Below, piece after piece: positions 51,978 to 61,000 of a stretch of DNA of 64,000 nt. Below the pieces are notes generated by a model. That model made no database searches, had not been told where the DNA came from, and was given only the letters and a program-made list of their open reading frames with translations. Within the stretch, counting starts at the first letter, position 1. Every line of letters starts with the position of its first letter. A program made the translations under genes and the position numbers. The DNA is from a bacterium (GTDB lineage: Bacteria > Fibrobacterota > Fibrobacteria > UBA11236), in NCBI GenBank assembly GCA_900299345.1, contig OMJM01000022.1, positions 22,908-86,907 of the forward strand. The letters are read 5' to 3'.

Positions 51978-54900
51978 CATTTCCCTCAACACGGCTGCCG
52001 CCTGTTCCGCGAGTGCCGTGGCATCGCCACGTTTCGGTGGATTCAATTCCACACGAAGTTGTATGGGTTCTCCATAAATAAAGCGGGCGGGTCTGCGGCA
52101 CCGCGACAGGATCTCCGGTAAGGCGTCGCGCTCCGGAATGTGCGTTGGGGAAAAAGTTCCGAGCAGGGCATTGGTACGGATCTCTGCCTTTTGAAATCCG
52201 ATCTTTTTGCACGCGATGCGTGCGTCCACAGTCAGCATCAGCATACGAGCGGGTTCCGGAAGCTGGCCGAATCTGTCCGCGAGTTCATGGCGCATTTCTT
52301 CGGCCTCCTTGAATTCGGAAAGCCGGGAAATTTTTTGATACAGCGTCGTGCGCTGAAGGGAATCGGAGATGTATTCCTCGGGAAGAAACGCATCCACCGG
52401 CAACTCGATTTCGGGATTGAGCGGGGGCAGGACTTTTTGTCCCTGCAATTCGCGCACCGCCTCCTGAACCATGCGGCAGTAGGTTTCAAAGCCCACCACG
52501 GCGATGTGCCCGCTCTGTTCGAGTCCGAGCAGGTTGCCCGCTCCGCGGATTTCCAGATCGCGCATGGCGATCTGGAAGCCGCTGCCGAGGTCGGTGAATT
52601 TTTCCAGGGCATACAGTTTCTTTTTTGCGTCGTCGCTGAAGCGGTTGGCATCCGGAGCAATGAGCAGGCAATGGGCCTGTGCCGAGGAGCGGCCCACACG
52701 GCCGCGCAGTTGATAGAGTTGACTGAGCCCGAACAGATCCGCACGGTGCAGGATCATGGTGTTGGCATTGGCGATATCGATGCCTGATTCGATGATTACG
52801 GTGCAGACCAGCACGTCGTACTCGCGATGGACAAACGCGGCCATGACGCGTTCCAATTGTCCCTCTTCCATCTGGCCGTGCGCCGTGCCCACACGCGCAT
52901 GGGGGATGAGGCTCTGGACGCGATCCGCGACTTCTCCCATGTCGGCGATGCGGTTGTGCACGAAAAAGGCCTGGCCCCCGCGACTCAATTCCGTCTCCAG
53001 TGCATCGCGGACGATGTTCAAATCCCATGGAATCACCCGCGTTTCTATGGGAAGGCGGTTTCGTGGAGGTGTCGCGATGATGGAAAGGTCACGTGTTCCG
53101 AGAAGTGACATGTGTAAAGTGCGTGGGATGGGCGTTGCAGATAATGCCAGTACATCCACATGTGCTCGCAGTTCCTTGAGACGTTCCTTCTGTTTGACAC
53201 CGAACTTCTGCTCTTCGTCCACGACGAGCAATCCCAAATCTTTGAATGCGACGTCCTTGGAGAGCAGGCGGTGCGTGCCTACCAAAATGTCGACTTTGCC
53301 TTCCTTGAGGTCGGCCAGCGTTTCCTTTTGTTCTTTGGTGGAACGGAACCGATGCAAAGGCACGATGCGCACGGGCCATGAGGCAAAACGTTCTGACAGT
53401 GTGTCGAAATGCTGGGATGCCAGTATGGTCGTTGGGGCCAATACCGCCACCTGTTTCTTGTCGCAGACGGCCTTGAACGCAGCACGCATGGCCACTTCGG
53501 TTTTTCCGAATCCCACATCTCCGCACACCAACCGATCCATCGGCCGGTTTGATTCCATGTCGCGCTTCGTGTCGGCAATGGCCTTGGCCTGATCCGGCGT
53601 CAGATCATATTCGAACGCCGCTTCGAACTCTTTTTGTAGTTCGCCATCCTTGCTGAAGGCGAATCCCTCGGCCACGGATCGCTTGGCATAGAGTTCGATC
53701 AATTCCTTGACCAAAGTGACGATGGCCTTGCGGGTTTTCTCCTTGGCATTCTCCCATGATTTTCCGCCCAAACGTGAAAGCACGGGAACGTGGCCTTCCT
53801 CGCCGGAGAATTTTTCCAACTTGGCGAGATCGGAGACCGGCAAGGTGAGCTTGTCGCTGCCGTGATAATCCAGCAGAATGCAATCCACCTCGGTGCCTTC
53901 CATCCGCAAACGGCGGATACCCACGAAGCGGCCGACACCGTAGGATTCGTGGACTACGAAGTCGCCGCGGTTCAGCGCGTCGAAATTGGGAATGGCGACG
54001 CCTCCGCCGCGGAACTTGCGTTTCCGGACATTGCGGCTGAAGCGGTTGAAAATCTGGTGGTCGGTCAGCAACGCGACGCCTTGCGTGCGATCGACGAAGC
54101 CGCAAGCCAGATGTCCGACGCAAATTCCGTCCACACCGAGATGCTCGGTGAGCCGCCGCAGACGTTCGGCCTGTCCTTCATTGGGGCACAGCAACCGCAC
54201 CTGCAACCCTTCAGTCGTCAATTTGCGCAGGAAAGATTCTACTTCCGTCAGCCCGGAGCCGCTGCGTTGTTGCGCCGTCACATCAAAGGTGTGGGAACCG
54301 GAACCTTCCCAACTCAGCCGGCTGAGTTGGATCAGGCGGTGCACCTTCAGTCGTGCTTCCAGTTCGGCAGCAGTGAGGAAGAGCTCTTCAGGTGTGTTGA
54401 CGAAGCGTTCGTGACTCCGCGCACTGTTGTAGCCTTCGCGCGCCGCCTCCCAGGTTTTGGCGACAGCTTTGGTGATTCCCTCCGAGTCTCCCGCAATGAC
54501 CCGGGTATCCACTCCTAAGAAATCAAGCAGAGAATGATCGAGTTTCTTGAAGAATGCTTTCTGCCAGTGGATGCCTGTCAGATCGCGTTTGCCGACAAGG
54601 CGGAGGTGTTCCGCGGTCCAAGCGTCCTCGCTGCCGAGGCGGTCGAGGTTCTTTTCCAGTCCCTGCTCCAAATCCACTGAGGGGTAACAGCACTCATCCT
54701 GCGGGAACAGTGCCACCGAGGAGATCTCCCGTAGCGAGCGCTGTGTGAAGATGTCGAACTCCTTGATGGATTCGATGGTGTCTCCGAACAAGACGATTCG
54801 GTAGGGGTTCTCCGCCAGATAGGGGTAGATGTCGAGGATTTCTCCACGCACGCTGAAATCACCCAATTCTTGCACGGCGGATTCTTCGCGGAATCCCAGC

Positions 54901-55385
54901 ATGAGTGCGGCTTCCCGGAACGCGGTGGGATTCAGTGCATCGCCCGATTTGAATTCGACGATCTCCTGATGCAGGCTGCGCGGACTGGTGAGTCGCTCCA
55001 GAAACGCGGTGATTGTGCATATCAACACCACACGGCGTTTACGGTAAAGTGCTTCGAAAACCTCCAAACGTCGTTCACGTACCTGTCCGAATGGCTCGCG
55101 CCATTCGTAGGGCTTGAGATCGAGGCCGGGAAAATGCAGAATCTGTTCTTCGGGTAGCCAGGAGAGCAGGTCCTCTGCCACGGTTTCCGCATCTTTGACA
55201 TCGGGTGCGAGATAGAGGATTGAATCGTTGGATTTCTGAAATTGAGATGCGATCAGGGCTGAGGCGGCGGATCCCGCCAATCCTGCAACATGAATTGGAT
55301 TTCCCGGCGATGGAGCGAGGGCGGAGTATTCCGGGAACGCATGTTGCGCCAGGAGTTCAGATAGTGGAAAAACGCGGGAGTTCAT
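51963..55385 (-). CDS. mfd: Transcription-repair coupling factor
   Basis: 1140 residues with the Mfd layout: UvrB-like N-terminus, RNA-polymerase-interacting CarD-like domain (GDFVVHESYGVGRFVGIRRL), Walker A in GDVGFGKTEVAMRAA, VVDEEQKFG as the DEXQ motif, SATPIPRTLHMSL, VHNRIADM and the C-terminal TRG and UvrA-binding part. It removes stalled RNA polymerase and recruits excision repair. It faces the second VWA gene tail to tail. Confidence 0.97.
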   Translation of the reverse strand: MNSRVFPLSELLAQHAFPEYSALAPSPGNPIHVAGLAGSAASALIASQFQKSNDSILYLAPDVKDAETVAEDLLSWLPEEQILHFPGLDLKPYEWREPFGQVRERRLEVFEALYRKRRVVLICTITAFLERLTSPRSLHQEIVEFKSGDALNPTAFREAALMLGFREESAVQELGDFSVRGEILDIYPYLAENPYRIVLFGDTIESIKEFDIFTQRSLREISSVALFPQDECCYPSVDLEQGLEKNLDRLGSEDAWTAEHLRLVGKRDLTGIHWQKAFFKKLDHSLLDFLGVDTRVIAGDSEGITKAVAKTWEAAREGYNSARSHERFVNTPEELFLTAAELEARLKVHRLIQLSRLSWEGSGSHTFDVTAQQRSGSGLTEVESFLRKLTTEGLQVRLLCPNEGQAERLRRLTEHLGVDGICVGHLACGFVDRTQGVALLTDHQIFNRFSRNVRKRKFRGGGVAIPNFDALNRGDFVVHESYGVGRFVGIRRLRMEGTEVDCILLDYHGSDKLTLPVSDLAKLEKFSGEEGHVPVLSRLGGKSWENAKEKTRKAIVTLVKELIELYAKRSVAEGFAFSKDGELQKEFEAAFEYDLTPDQAKAIADTKRDMESNRPMDRLVCGDVGFGKTEVAMRAAFKAVCDKKQVAVLAPTTILASQHFDTLSERFASWPVRIVPLHRFRSTKEQKETLADLKEGKVDILVGTHRLLSKDVAFKDLGLLVVDEEQKFGVKQKERLKELRAHVDVLALSATPIPRTLHMSLLGTRDLSIIATPPRNRLPIETRVIPWDLNIVRDALETELSRGGQAFFVHNRIADMGEVADRVQSLIPHARVGTAHGQMEEGQLERVMAAFVHREYDVLVCTVIIESGIDIANANTMILHRADLFGLSQLYQLRGRVGRSSAQAHCLLIAPDANRFSDDAKKKLYALEKFTDLGSGFQIAMRDLEIRGAGNLLGLEQSGHIAVVGFETYCRMVQEAVRELQGQKVLPPLNPEIELPVDAFLPEEYISDSLQRTTLYQKISRLSEFKEAEEMRHELADRFGQLPEPARMLMLTVDARIACKKIGFQKAEIRTNALLGTFSPTHIPERDALPEILSRCRRPARFIYGEPIQLRVELNPPKRGDATALAEQAAAVLREMSTAD

Positions 55386-55446
55386 ATTGAACCGACGTCA
55401 TGGGTGACCTGGAGGGTTGCCTATGACGTCGGGGAATGCATTGTAA

Positions 55447-56652
55447 CTATTTGGTTTTGTCTTGAAACAACTTACGGTATTCGCCGTAACCTTCTTTTTC
55501 CAGTTCCTCCTTGGGAATGAAACGCAGCGAGGCGGAATTGATGCAGTAGCGCAAACCGTTCGGACCCGGGCCGTCGTCAAAAACGTGTCCGAGATGCGAG
55601 TCGCCGTGCGTGCTACGCACTTCGGTGCGGATCATGCCGTAGCCCATGTCCTTTTTCTCCTTCACGTTGGCTGCTTCCACGGGTTGCGTGAAACTCGGCC
55701 AGCCCGTTCCGCTGTTGAACTTGTCCTTGGAACTGAAAAGAGGCTCTCCGGAAACCACGTCCACGTACAGTCCTTCATGGTGATTATCCCAGTAGGCATT
55801 GTGGAAAGGACGTTCTGTGCCGTTTTTGCGCGCCACGGCATACTGCTCTGGCGACAGTTTCTTTTTCAAATCCTCATCCGAAAGTTGGGAAGGATCACAG
55901 GTCATCCATGGGGCGGTGGCTTCCGCCACGCCGTTGTTCGCCAAGGTCACAGGGACGATTTCGATCTTGTCCTTGCCACCCCAGTTTTCGCGGACGAAGT
56001 CTTCACGGCCCGATCCCTTGCGGTAGAGCTTGTAGCGATCCTCATGACGCTTGCAATAGCGCTGATGGTAATCCTCCGCCGCGTAAAAGTTCTCATAGGC
56101 CCGGATGTCCGTGACGATGGGCTTGGAGAATTTCTTGCTCGCGGCAAGTTTCGTCTTGGACTCCTCGGCCAGTCGCTTTTGTTCGGCGTTATGAAAGAAG
56201 ATGGCGGTCGTGTATTGCACTCCGCGATCCGCGAACTGGCCACCCGGATCGGTCGGATCTATTTCGTGCCAGAACACATTCAACAAGGTGGGATAGCTGA
56301 CCTTGGTTGGATCGTAGGTGACCTGAATCGCCTCGAGGTGTCCTGTTCTGCCCGAACAAACCTGTTCATAACTGGGATTCACGACCTTGCCTCCGCTGTA
56401 TCCTGAGACCACTTTGATTACTCCGGGAAAATCATCGAAAGCGGATTCAGTGCACCAAAAGCATCCCCCGGCGAAAGTGGCGATGGCGGTCTGATTGTTC
56501 ATGGCTGTTTCCTTTCCGGTCATGGCCGGGTGTTTAAGGGTGATTTGTTCCGGGGGATTGGCCGCGGCGCGGCTCAGGCCCAGTGCGGAAAACAGGAGCG
56601 CTGCGGCTGAGGCCAGCCGGGTTTTTGAGAATCGGGGAAGATTTTTACTCAC
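55447..56652 (-). CDS. msrAB: Exported MsrA-MsrB methionine sulfoxide reductase fusion
   Basis: 401 residues with a signal peptide. The MsrA active-site loop is GGCFWC and the MsrB half carries the catalytic Cys in [11 protein letters not shown]. The two-domain order MsrA-MsrB is the common fusion. The MsrB zinc cysteines are absent, so it is the zinc-free type. Being exported, it repairs oxidised periplasmic proteins. Start GTG 56652 with AAGGAAG upstream. Confidence 0.95.
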   Translation of the reverse strand: MSKNLPRFSKTRLASAAALLFSALGLSRAAANPPEQITLKHPAMTGKETAMNNQTAIATFAGGCFWCTESAFDDFPGVIKVVSGYSGGKVVNPSYEQVCSGRTGHLEAIQVTYDPTKVSYPTLLNVFWHEIDPTDPGGQFADRGVQYTTAIFFHNAEQKRLAEESKTKLAASKKFSKPIVTDIRAYENFYAAEDYHQRYCKRHEDRYKLYRKGSGREDFVRENWGGKDKIEIVPVTLANNGVAEATAPWMTCDPSQLSDEDLKKKLSPEQYAVARKNGTERPFHNAYWDNHHEGLYVDVVSGEPLFSSKDKFNSGTGWPSFTQPVEAANVKEKKDMGYGMIRTEVRSTHGDSHLGHVFDDGPGPNGLRYCINSASLRFIPKEELEKEGYGEYRKLFQDKTK

Positions 56653-56795
56653 GTTGGCTTCCTTTCGTTAAGCTACAAACCCTATGTCTCCGGTTTTCCC
56701 AGGATGTTACATGTTTTGCCATTTGTAGATTCGATTTTTCACACCATCTTGAGCCATGATTTTTCATAAAAATATTTTGAAACATTTTTTGTGCA

Positions 56796-57464
56796 ATGGA
56801 GACTAAGCCGTTGCAGGGTGGAGAGCGTTCTGATCCTTTTGCCGAGGTGAACGCGCCGGAATTTTTGGCGCGATTGCTGGCGGGAGGGAGGGAATCGCAA
56901 AGAACTTTCGGTTGGCTGGTCAAAGTGACCCATGACCGCTTTCTTGCTTTTGCGCGGCGGTCCCTGTCGTCGCTCGAGGAAAGCCGGGAGGTGGTTCAGG
57001 AGATGTATCTGGCCGTCCACAAGGGACTCCCGAAATTCGAGGGGAAGTCGAAATTGACCACCTGGATGTACAGCCTGCTGCACCACAAGATCTGCGACTG
57101 CATTGCTGAAAAAGAACGATCACGCGAAGAGATGGTGGAATCGCATGAGGCGCAACTCAGTACAGAGACCAACGTAGATTCATGGCAACCTTTGACAGCG
57201 TGGGATGCTCCAGCGGATCGGGTTCTGGTCCGCGCTTCACTCGAGACGAAAATTTCCGAAGCGGTCTCAGCATTGCCCGTCGCAGCGAGAGAGGTTTATC
57301 ACCTTCGCGACGTGGAGGGGCTTTCGGGGGATGAAGCGGCAGAAGCACTGGGACTCTCTTCGGCCAATGTTCGTGTCCAATTGCATCGAGCTCGCAGGTT
57401 GATTGTGGAACATGTGCAAGAAAGTCTTAGGTCGGATGTCATTCCTGGAAAGGCGACGCGATGA
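56796..57464 (+). CDS. ECF-type RNA polymerase sigma factor
   Basis: 222 residues with sigma region 2 (LEESREVVQEMYLAVHKGLPKFEGKSKLTTWMYSLLHHKICD) and region 4 (ALPVAAREVYHLRDVEGLSGDEAAEALGLSSANVRVQLHRARR), and no region 1 or 3. It is an extracytoplasmic-function type. Its last four bases overlap the anti-sigma gene (ATGA), the usual pairing. The 56653-56795 upstream region is A/T-rich and may contain an autoregulated promoter. Confidence 0.92.
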   Translation: METKPLQGGERSDPFAEVNAPEFLARLLAGGRESQRTFGWLVKVTHDRFLAFARRSLSSLEESREVVQEMYLAVHKGLPKFEGKSKLTTWMYSLLHHKICDCIAEKERSREEMVESHEAQLSTETNVDSWQPLTAWDAPADRVLVRASLETKISEAVSALPVAAREVYHLRDVEGLSGDEAAEALGLSSANVRVQLHRARRLIVEHVQESLRSDVIPGKATR

Positions 57465-57724
57465 GCCTGTTCTACGCACTTTATTATCCCTGCGACAAGG
57501 TCCGGGACTTTGCCTACGACTATTTGGAAGGGAAACTGGGCTTGCTCACTGGGTTCCGTTTCAAGCGACATCTCCGTGGCTGCGAGGAATGTCAGGAATA
57601 CATCAAGCTGTATCGGATGGCCGCCGATCCCAGTAAATTCACTTTTGAAAATCCGCTTCCCTCGGAATTTTTGGATCACACACTGCAGTTCCTCAAGGAA
57701 CGGGGTGTGGTGGGGGACGGATAA
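57461..57724 (+). CDS. Zinc-binding anti-sigma factor
   Basis: 87 residues with the ZAS motif HxxxCxxC (HLRGCEEC) near residue 38. It has no membrane segment, so this is a soluble cytoplasmic anti-sigma factor. It is translationally coupled to the sigma gene and presumably releases it in response to oxidation or zinc change. Confidence 0.82.
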   Translation: MSLFYALYYPCDKVRDFAYDYLEGKLGLLTGFRFKRHLRGCEECQEYIKLYRMAADPSKFTFENPLPSEFLDHTLQFLKERGVVGDG

Positions 57725-57799
57725 AGAAGTTCTTATCATTGTAACGATTTTGAAAAAACGATTAAGGCTAATTCAGGCCTTTTGCAAAGTGGGCCAAGT

Positions 57800-58216
57800 A
57801 TGAAAAATTCAGTGTGGCTGTTCGCGGGATTGCTTGGGATCTTTTTTTCAACTGGAAATACTTCTCCTTTCAAGAGTGGAAATGTGGAATTGTCCGGGAG
57901 CGGAAGTTTCAGTAGTAGCTCGCCCGAAGATGGCCCCGCTCGAAACACGACAACATTGGAGCCGAGTTTGTCGTTTTATGTGTCTCCAAATTTTTACATC
58001 GGGCCATCACTCCAATATCAACGGGTATCTAAGGGCGATGCGAGTCAGTCGGCTACGATCATTGCTGCCAACGCTGGGTTTTTGTTGGATACGCGGGATC
58101 CCACTTCCGCGACTCCTTACGTGGGGGCCGCTCTGGGTGCAATATCTGGAGCTTATGACAATGGCTATGATATAGTGTCAATCAGTGGAACAATGCTGTC
58201 TTTTTTTTGGGGTTAA
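57800..58216 (+). CDS. Outer-membrane barrel-like protein, frame broken at a T8 tract
   Basis: 138 residues with a signal peptide (WLFAGLLGIFFSTG), a Ser-rich segment and barrel-like strands (VSPNFYIGPSLQYQRVSK, TPYVGAALGAISGAYDNG). The frame stops at TAA right after a run of eight T (58201-58208). Adding one T restores a frame that continues LGLKIPLASSFFLNLQPTFA and finishes as a barrel-type end (FGFQFGFSGRLGR, TAG at 58341). This is therefore a barrel with a 1-base loss or a phase-variable tract. It follows the sigma/anti-sigma pair and may be their target. Confidence 0.7.
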   Translation: MKNSVWLFAGLLGIFFSTGNTSPFKSGNVELSGSGSFSSSSPEDGPARNTTTLEPSLSFYVSPNFYIGPSLQYQRVSKGDASQSATIIAANAGFLLDTRDPTSATPYVGAALGAISGAYDNGYDIVSISGTMLSFFWG

Positions 58217-58341
58217 AAATTCCTTTGGCAAGCAGCTTTTTCTTAAATCTCCAGCCCACCTTTGCGCATGAGAGTATCGAAGATACCGATTATGATGTCT
58301 TTGGATTTCAGTTTGGATTTTCCGGAAGATTAGGCCGCTAG
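58217..58341 (+). pseudogene. Out-of-frame tail of the barrel-like gene
   Basis: Read in the frame starting at 58219, this completes the barrel with strands and an aromatic-rich end, and a TAG at 58339-58341. It is reached only if the T tract at 58201-58208 has nine T. Confidence 0.7.
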
Positions 58342-58411
58342 TCTCGGAGTCGGATCAACGACGTTTCTGGGGGAAACTGTCAATCTGCTAAGAAAGCGAC
58401 TGAGGAGAAGA

Positions 58412-58487
58412 TGGTGAGCCAGGGGGGATTTGAACCCACGACCCACGCCTTAAAAGGGCGCTGCTCTACCGACTGAGCTACTGGCTC
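58412..58487 (-). tRNA. tRNA-Lys (anticodon TTT)
   Basis: 76 bases on the minus strand. The acceptor stem GAGCCAG pairs with CTGGCTC, the D arm begins GCTC, the anticodon loop is CTTTTAA with anticodon TTT, the T loop is TTCAAAT, and a CCA end is encoded. One T-stem pair is a T-C mismatch. Confidence 0.95.
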
Positions 58488-58537
58488 CCGTGAGGGAAAA
58501 ACAAAGGTAGAACACCGGGCGGGATTGGCCAACCGAT

Positions 58538-59605
58538 TTGGCCCTGTGGCGTCACGTCTTGTACCTTGTTGCTGTGCGAAATCATCCCGCGCGCGTTGCC
58601 GCCTTCCACATTCTTTGCGCTTTCCTCGTTTCCTTTCCGGGAACCACGTTACTGCACGCACAGATTTTCGGATCGGATTTCGCCGGAACCGAGGAATTTG
58701 CGGGTCTGCAAATCATTTCTGCGGCACGACCGGCCGGGCTTGCAGGCGCGTACGGTGCGTTGGCCGAGGGCACAAATTCCATCGGAATTAATCCAGCCGG
58801 ACTTGCCCGGGAATCAGGTCAGCAATTTTCCGGATCGGTGCGCTTGCATCCGGACATGGCCAATGCTGGACAGGTGGCCTACAGTCGGCCATTTGAAACC
58901 TTTGGAAAAGGCGGGCGGCTCGCCTTAAGCGCTTCGTATCTGGACTACGGAACCATTTCCGGTCGCGATGAAAACAACCGGCCTCTCGGAGACATCAAAC
59001 CGTTTTCCTTTTATCCGGCTTTGACCTACGCGAAAGCGCAGACGGAACGCTTTCGCTGGGGGGCTTCATTGAAAGGAATGCTGGAAAATCCAGGCGAGTT
59101 TGATGGGGCACACAAGGCGCTTGGCGCCGGTGTAGATGCGGGTTTGCAGTACCGTGTTGCCCGCAATCTGGGGCTCGGCACTTCGGTGGTGAATGCGGGG
59201 TTCAAGTTGCGTCGACATTCTGAGGGCGAGACTGCGGGATCAGGTCTTCTCCCAGGCATGTTTCGTGCCGGAGCATTCTTTCACCCGCAGGGGATGGAGA
59301 AAATGTCCGTGGATGTGGATGCAGAAGTGCCGTTTCATGAGCCCGCCGCTCTGGATGTGGGTTGCGAGTATCGTGTCATTCCTGAATGGGATCTGCGCGC
59401 GGGAACGCGCTGGGATTACAACGATGTCCACAATCTTTTGGGAACCCTGGGAGCGACCCAGGGCGTTGAGGAAGGCGGAAGTGCGCTCAAGGCGTCCGCC
59501 GGAACCACGTTACGTGCCGGGCGTGCCAATGCGGACTACGCCGTGCAATGGTGGCAGGATTTGGGATTTGTCCACGCCATTACGCTGTCATGGCGCATCC
59601 GTTGA
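58538..59605 (+). CDS. PorV/UPF0164-like outer-membrane protein
   Basis: 355 residues with a signal sequence (FHILCAFLVSFPGTTLLHAQ) and the opening AARPAGLAGAYGALAEGTNSIGINPAGLA, typical of PorV/PorQ and the UPF0164/FadL-like barrels. The remainder has barrel-like strands. In FCB bacteria, PorV helps type IX secretion cargo reach the surface; here only the family resemblance is seen and no other secretion genes are near. The frame starts at TTG 58538; a GTG at 58574 is possible and better placed for the signal peptide. Confidence 0.75.
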   Translation: MALWRHVLYLVAVRNHPARVAAFHILCAFLVSFPGTTLLHAQIFGSDFAGTEEFAGLQIISAARPAGLAGAYGALAEGTNSIGINPAGLARESGQQFSGSVRLHPDMANAGQVAYSRPFETFGKGGRLALSASYLDYGTISGRDENNRPLGDIKPFSFYPALTYAKAQTERFRWGASLKGMLENPGEFDGAHKALGAGVDAGLQYRVARNLGLGTSVVNAGFKLRRHSEGETAGSGLLPGMFRAGAFFHPQGMEKMSVDVDAEVPFHEPAALDVGCEYRVIPEWDLRAGTRWDYNDVHNLLGTLGATQGVEEGGSALKASAGTTLRAGRANADYAVQWWQDLGFVHAITLSWRIR

Positions 59606-59625
59606 TCAATGCTCAGAATCGTGAA

Positions 59626-60393
59626 TCAAGTTTCGAAACGGTAGCCAAGTCCAGGTAGATTGACGATACGTCGTCCGAATTCTGGGCCCAACTTGCTGCG
59701 CAGTGAGGATACGTGCACCTTGACGGTGTGTGAATCCACGGGCGCTGATTCGCCATAGCCCCAGACCGTGTGGTAGAGATGAGTCGTATACACTACTTGA
59801 CCGCGCTTGCGCAGGAAGGTGGCGAGCAGGTCGAATTCCTTGCGGGTGACGGCCACGGGTTTGCCGTGCACAAACACCTTGCGTGCCCGGACATCCAACG
59901 TCAATCCTTCGATCTGGAGATCTTCGGGCGTATCGGAAGGCGGCGAGTAGCGGCGCAAGATGGCGCGCAGGCGATGGCGCAGCAGTTCCTCGGATGCAGG
60001 TTGCACGAAATAATCGTCCGCGCCAGCTGCAAACCCTTGCTCCTCGGCGAGTTCGTCTGCCAATCCTCGCGAGAAGAGTGCGACTGGGACAGTCCCGGTA
60101 TAAGGGCTGGCTTTCAAATCAGAGCAGGTTTTGAGACCCTCGGAATCAAGTCCCACGTTGACCAGAATCAAATACGGCTGACGCGCTTTCGCCTGGCTGA
60201 CGACATCTTCGCCGGCAACGACGATGGGTTTGAATCCATTTTCCTCGATGATGGGCCGCAAAATTTTCACGAAAGAGGGATCTTGTTCGACAAGGAGAAC
60301 CAGACGGCCCGCGCCTTGGAGTGGGGCGGGGGAGATGGGTTTGGCTTCGGGAATCATGGAGGGAAAAAAGACCTTTTGGTTATTGCAAAGCAT
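59626..60393 (-). CDS. OmpR-family response regulator with degenerate receiver
   Basis: 255 residues. An N-terminal receiver-like domain (LVLLVEQDPSF, LILVNVGLDSEG, ADDYFVQPAS) is joined to an OmpR winged helix (RKEFDLLATFLRKRGQVVYTTHLYHTVWG, VKVHVSSLRSKLG, NLPGLGYRFET). Asn replaces the phosphoacceptor Asp (LVNVGL) and Gln the switch Lys (VQP), so phosphorylation is unlikely. It would act as a constitutively active or ligand-controlled regulator. The start is 60393 or, less likely, 60357. Confidence 0.85.
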   Translation of the reverse strand: MLCNNQKVFFPSMIPEAKPISPAPLQGAGRLVLLVEQDPSFVKILRPIIEENGFKPIVVAGEDVVSQAKARQPYLILVNVGLDSEGLKTCSDLKASPYTGTVPVALFSRGLADELAEEQGFAAGADDYFVQPASEELLRHRLRAILRRYSPPSDTPEDLQIEGLTLDVRARKVFVHGKPVAVTRKEFDLLATFLRKRGQVVYTTHLYHTVWGYGESAPVDSHTVKVHVSSLRSKLGPEFGRRIVNLPGLGYRFET

Positions 60394-60494
60394 CAATGCC
60401 TTGTGGTCTTAAAACATACAAATCCAGAATCAGAACCGTTGCAAGTCATTGATACGGCTATTTTCACACTGAAATCTGTTGGGAGGAGCTTTTC

Positions 60495-60995
60495 ATGGCC
60501 ATAACCAAAAAACCCATATCATTGAAGTCTTCCGAGGGCCCTCAGCCCGGCGATGCCGCGCCGGATTTTTCCCTGCGAGACGACGCTGCAAAGTCACGTT
60601 CGTTGAAGGAATTCAAAGGAAAAAAAGTCGTGCTGTACTTTTATCCCAAAGACATGACCTCGGGTTGCACGCAACAGGCCTGCGATTTCCGGGACAACAT
60701 GAACCGTGTGGCCGCTTCCGGAGCGGTGGTGCTGGGTGTGAGCGCGGACTCGGTGGAGAGCCACGTGAAGTTCAAGGAAAAACAGGGGTTGAATTTTCCG
60801 CTGCTCAGTGATCCGGAGAAGAAAGTCTTGAATGCCTATGGCGTATGGCAGCAGAAGAGTCTGTATGGCCGCAAGTTCATGGGCATTGTCCGGACAACCT
60901 TCATCATCGACGGCAAGGGAAAGATCGCGAAGGTTTTCCCGAAGGTTAAGGTTGCGGGACACGTGGATGAAGTCTTGGCGGCGTTGAAGGACTAA
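60495..60995 (+). CDS. bcp: Thioredoxin-dependent peroxiredoxin (Bcp/PrxQ)
   Basis: 166 residues. The peroxidatic Cys is in [10 protein letters not shown] with a resolving Cys five residues later, and the opening is APDFSLRDD. It removes peroxides using thioredoxin. Good GGAGGAG 7 bases upstream. It precedes the YyaL-type gene by 5 bases. Confidence 0.95.
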   Translation: MAITKKPISLKSSEGPQPGDAAPDFSLRDDAAKSRSLKEFKGKKVVLYFYPKDMTSGCTQQACDFRDNMNRVAASGAVVLGVSADSVESHVKFKEKQGLNFPLLSDPEKKVLNAYGVWQQKSLYGRKFMGIVRTTFIIDGKGKIAKVFPKVKVAGHVDEVLAALKD

Positions 60996-61000
60996 GGTTT

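Noticed and set aside
58538..59605. Type IX secretion locus
   Set aside because: Only the PorV-like family resemblance is present; no PorK/L/M/N or signal-peptidase genes occur in the window.
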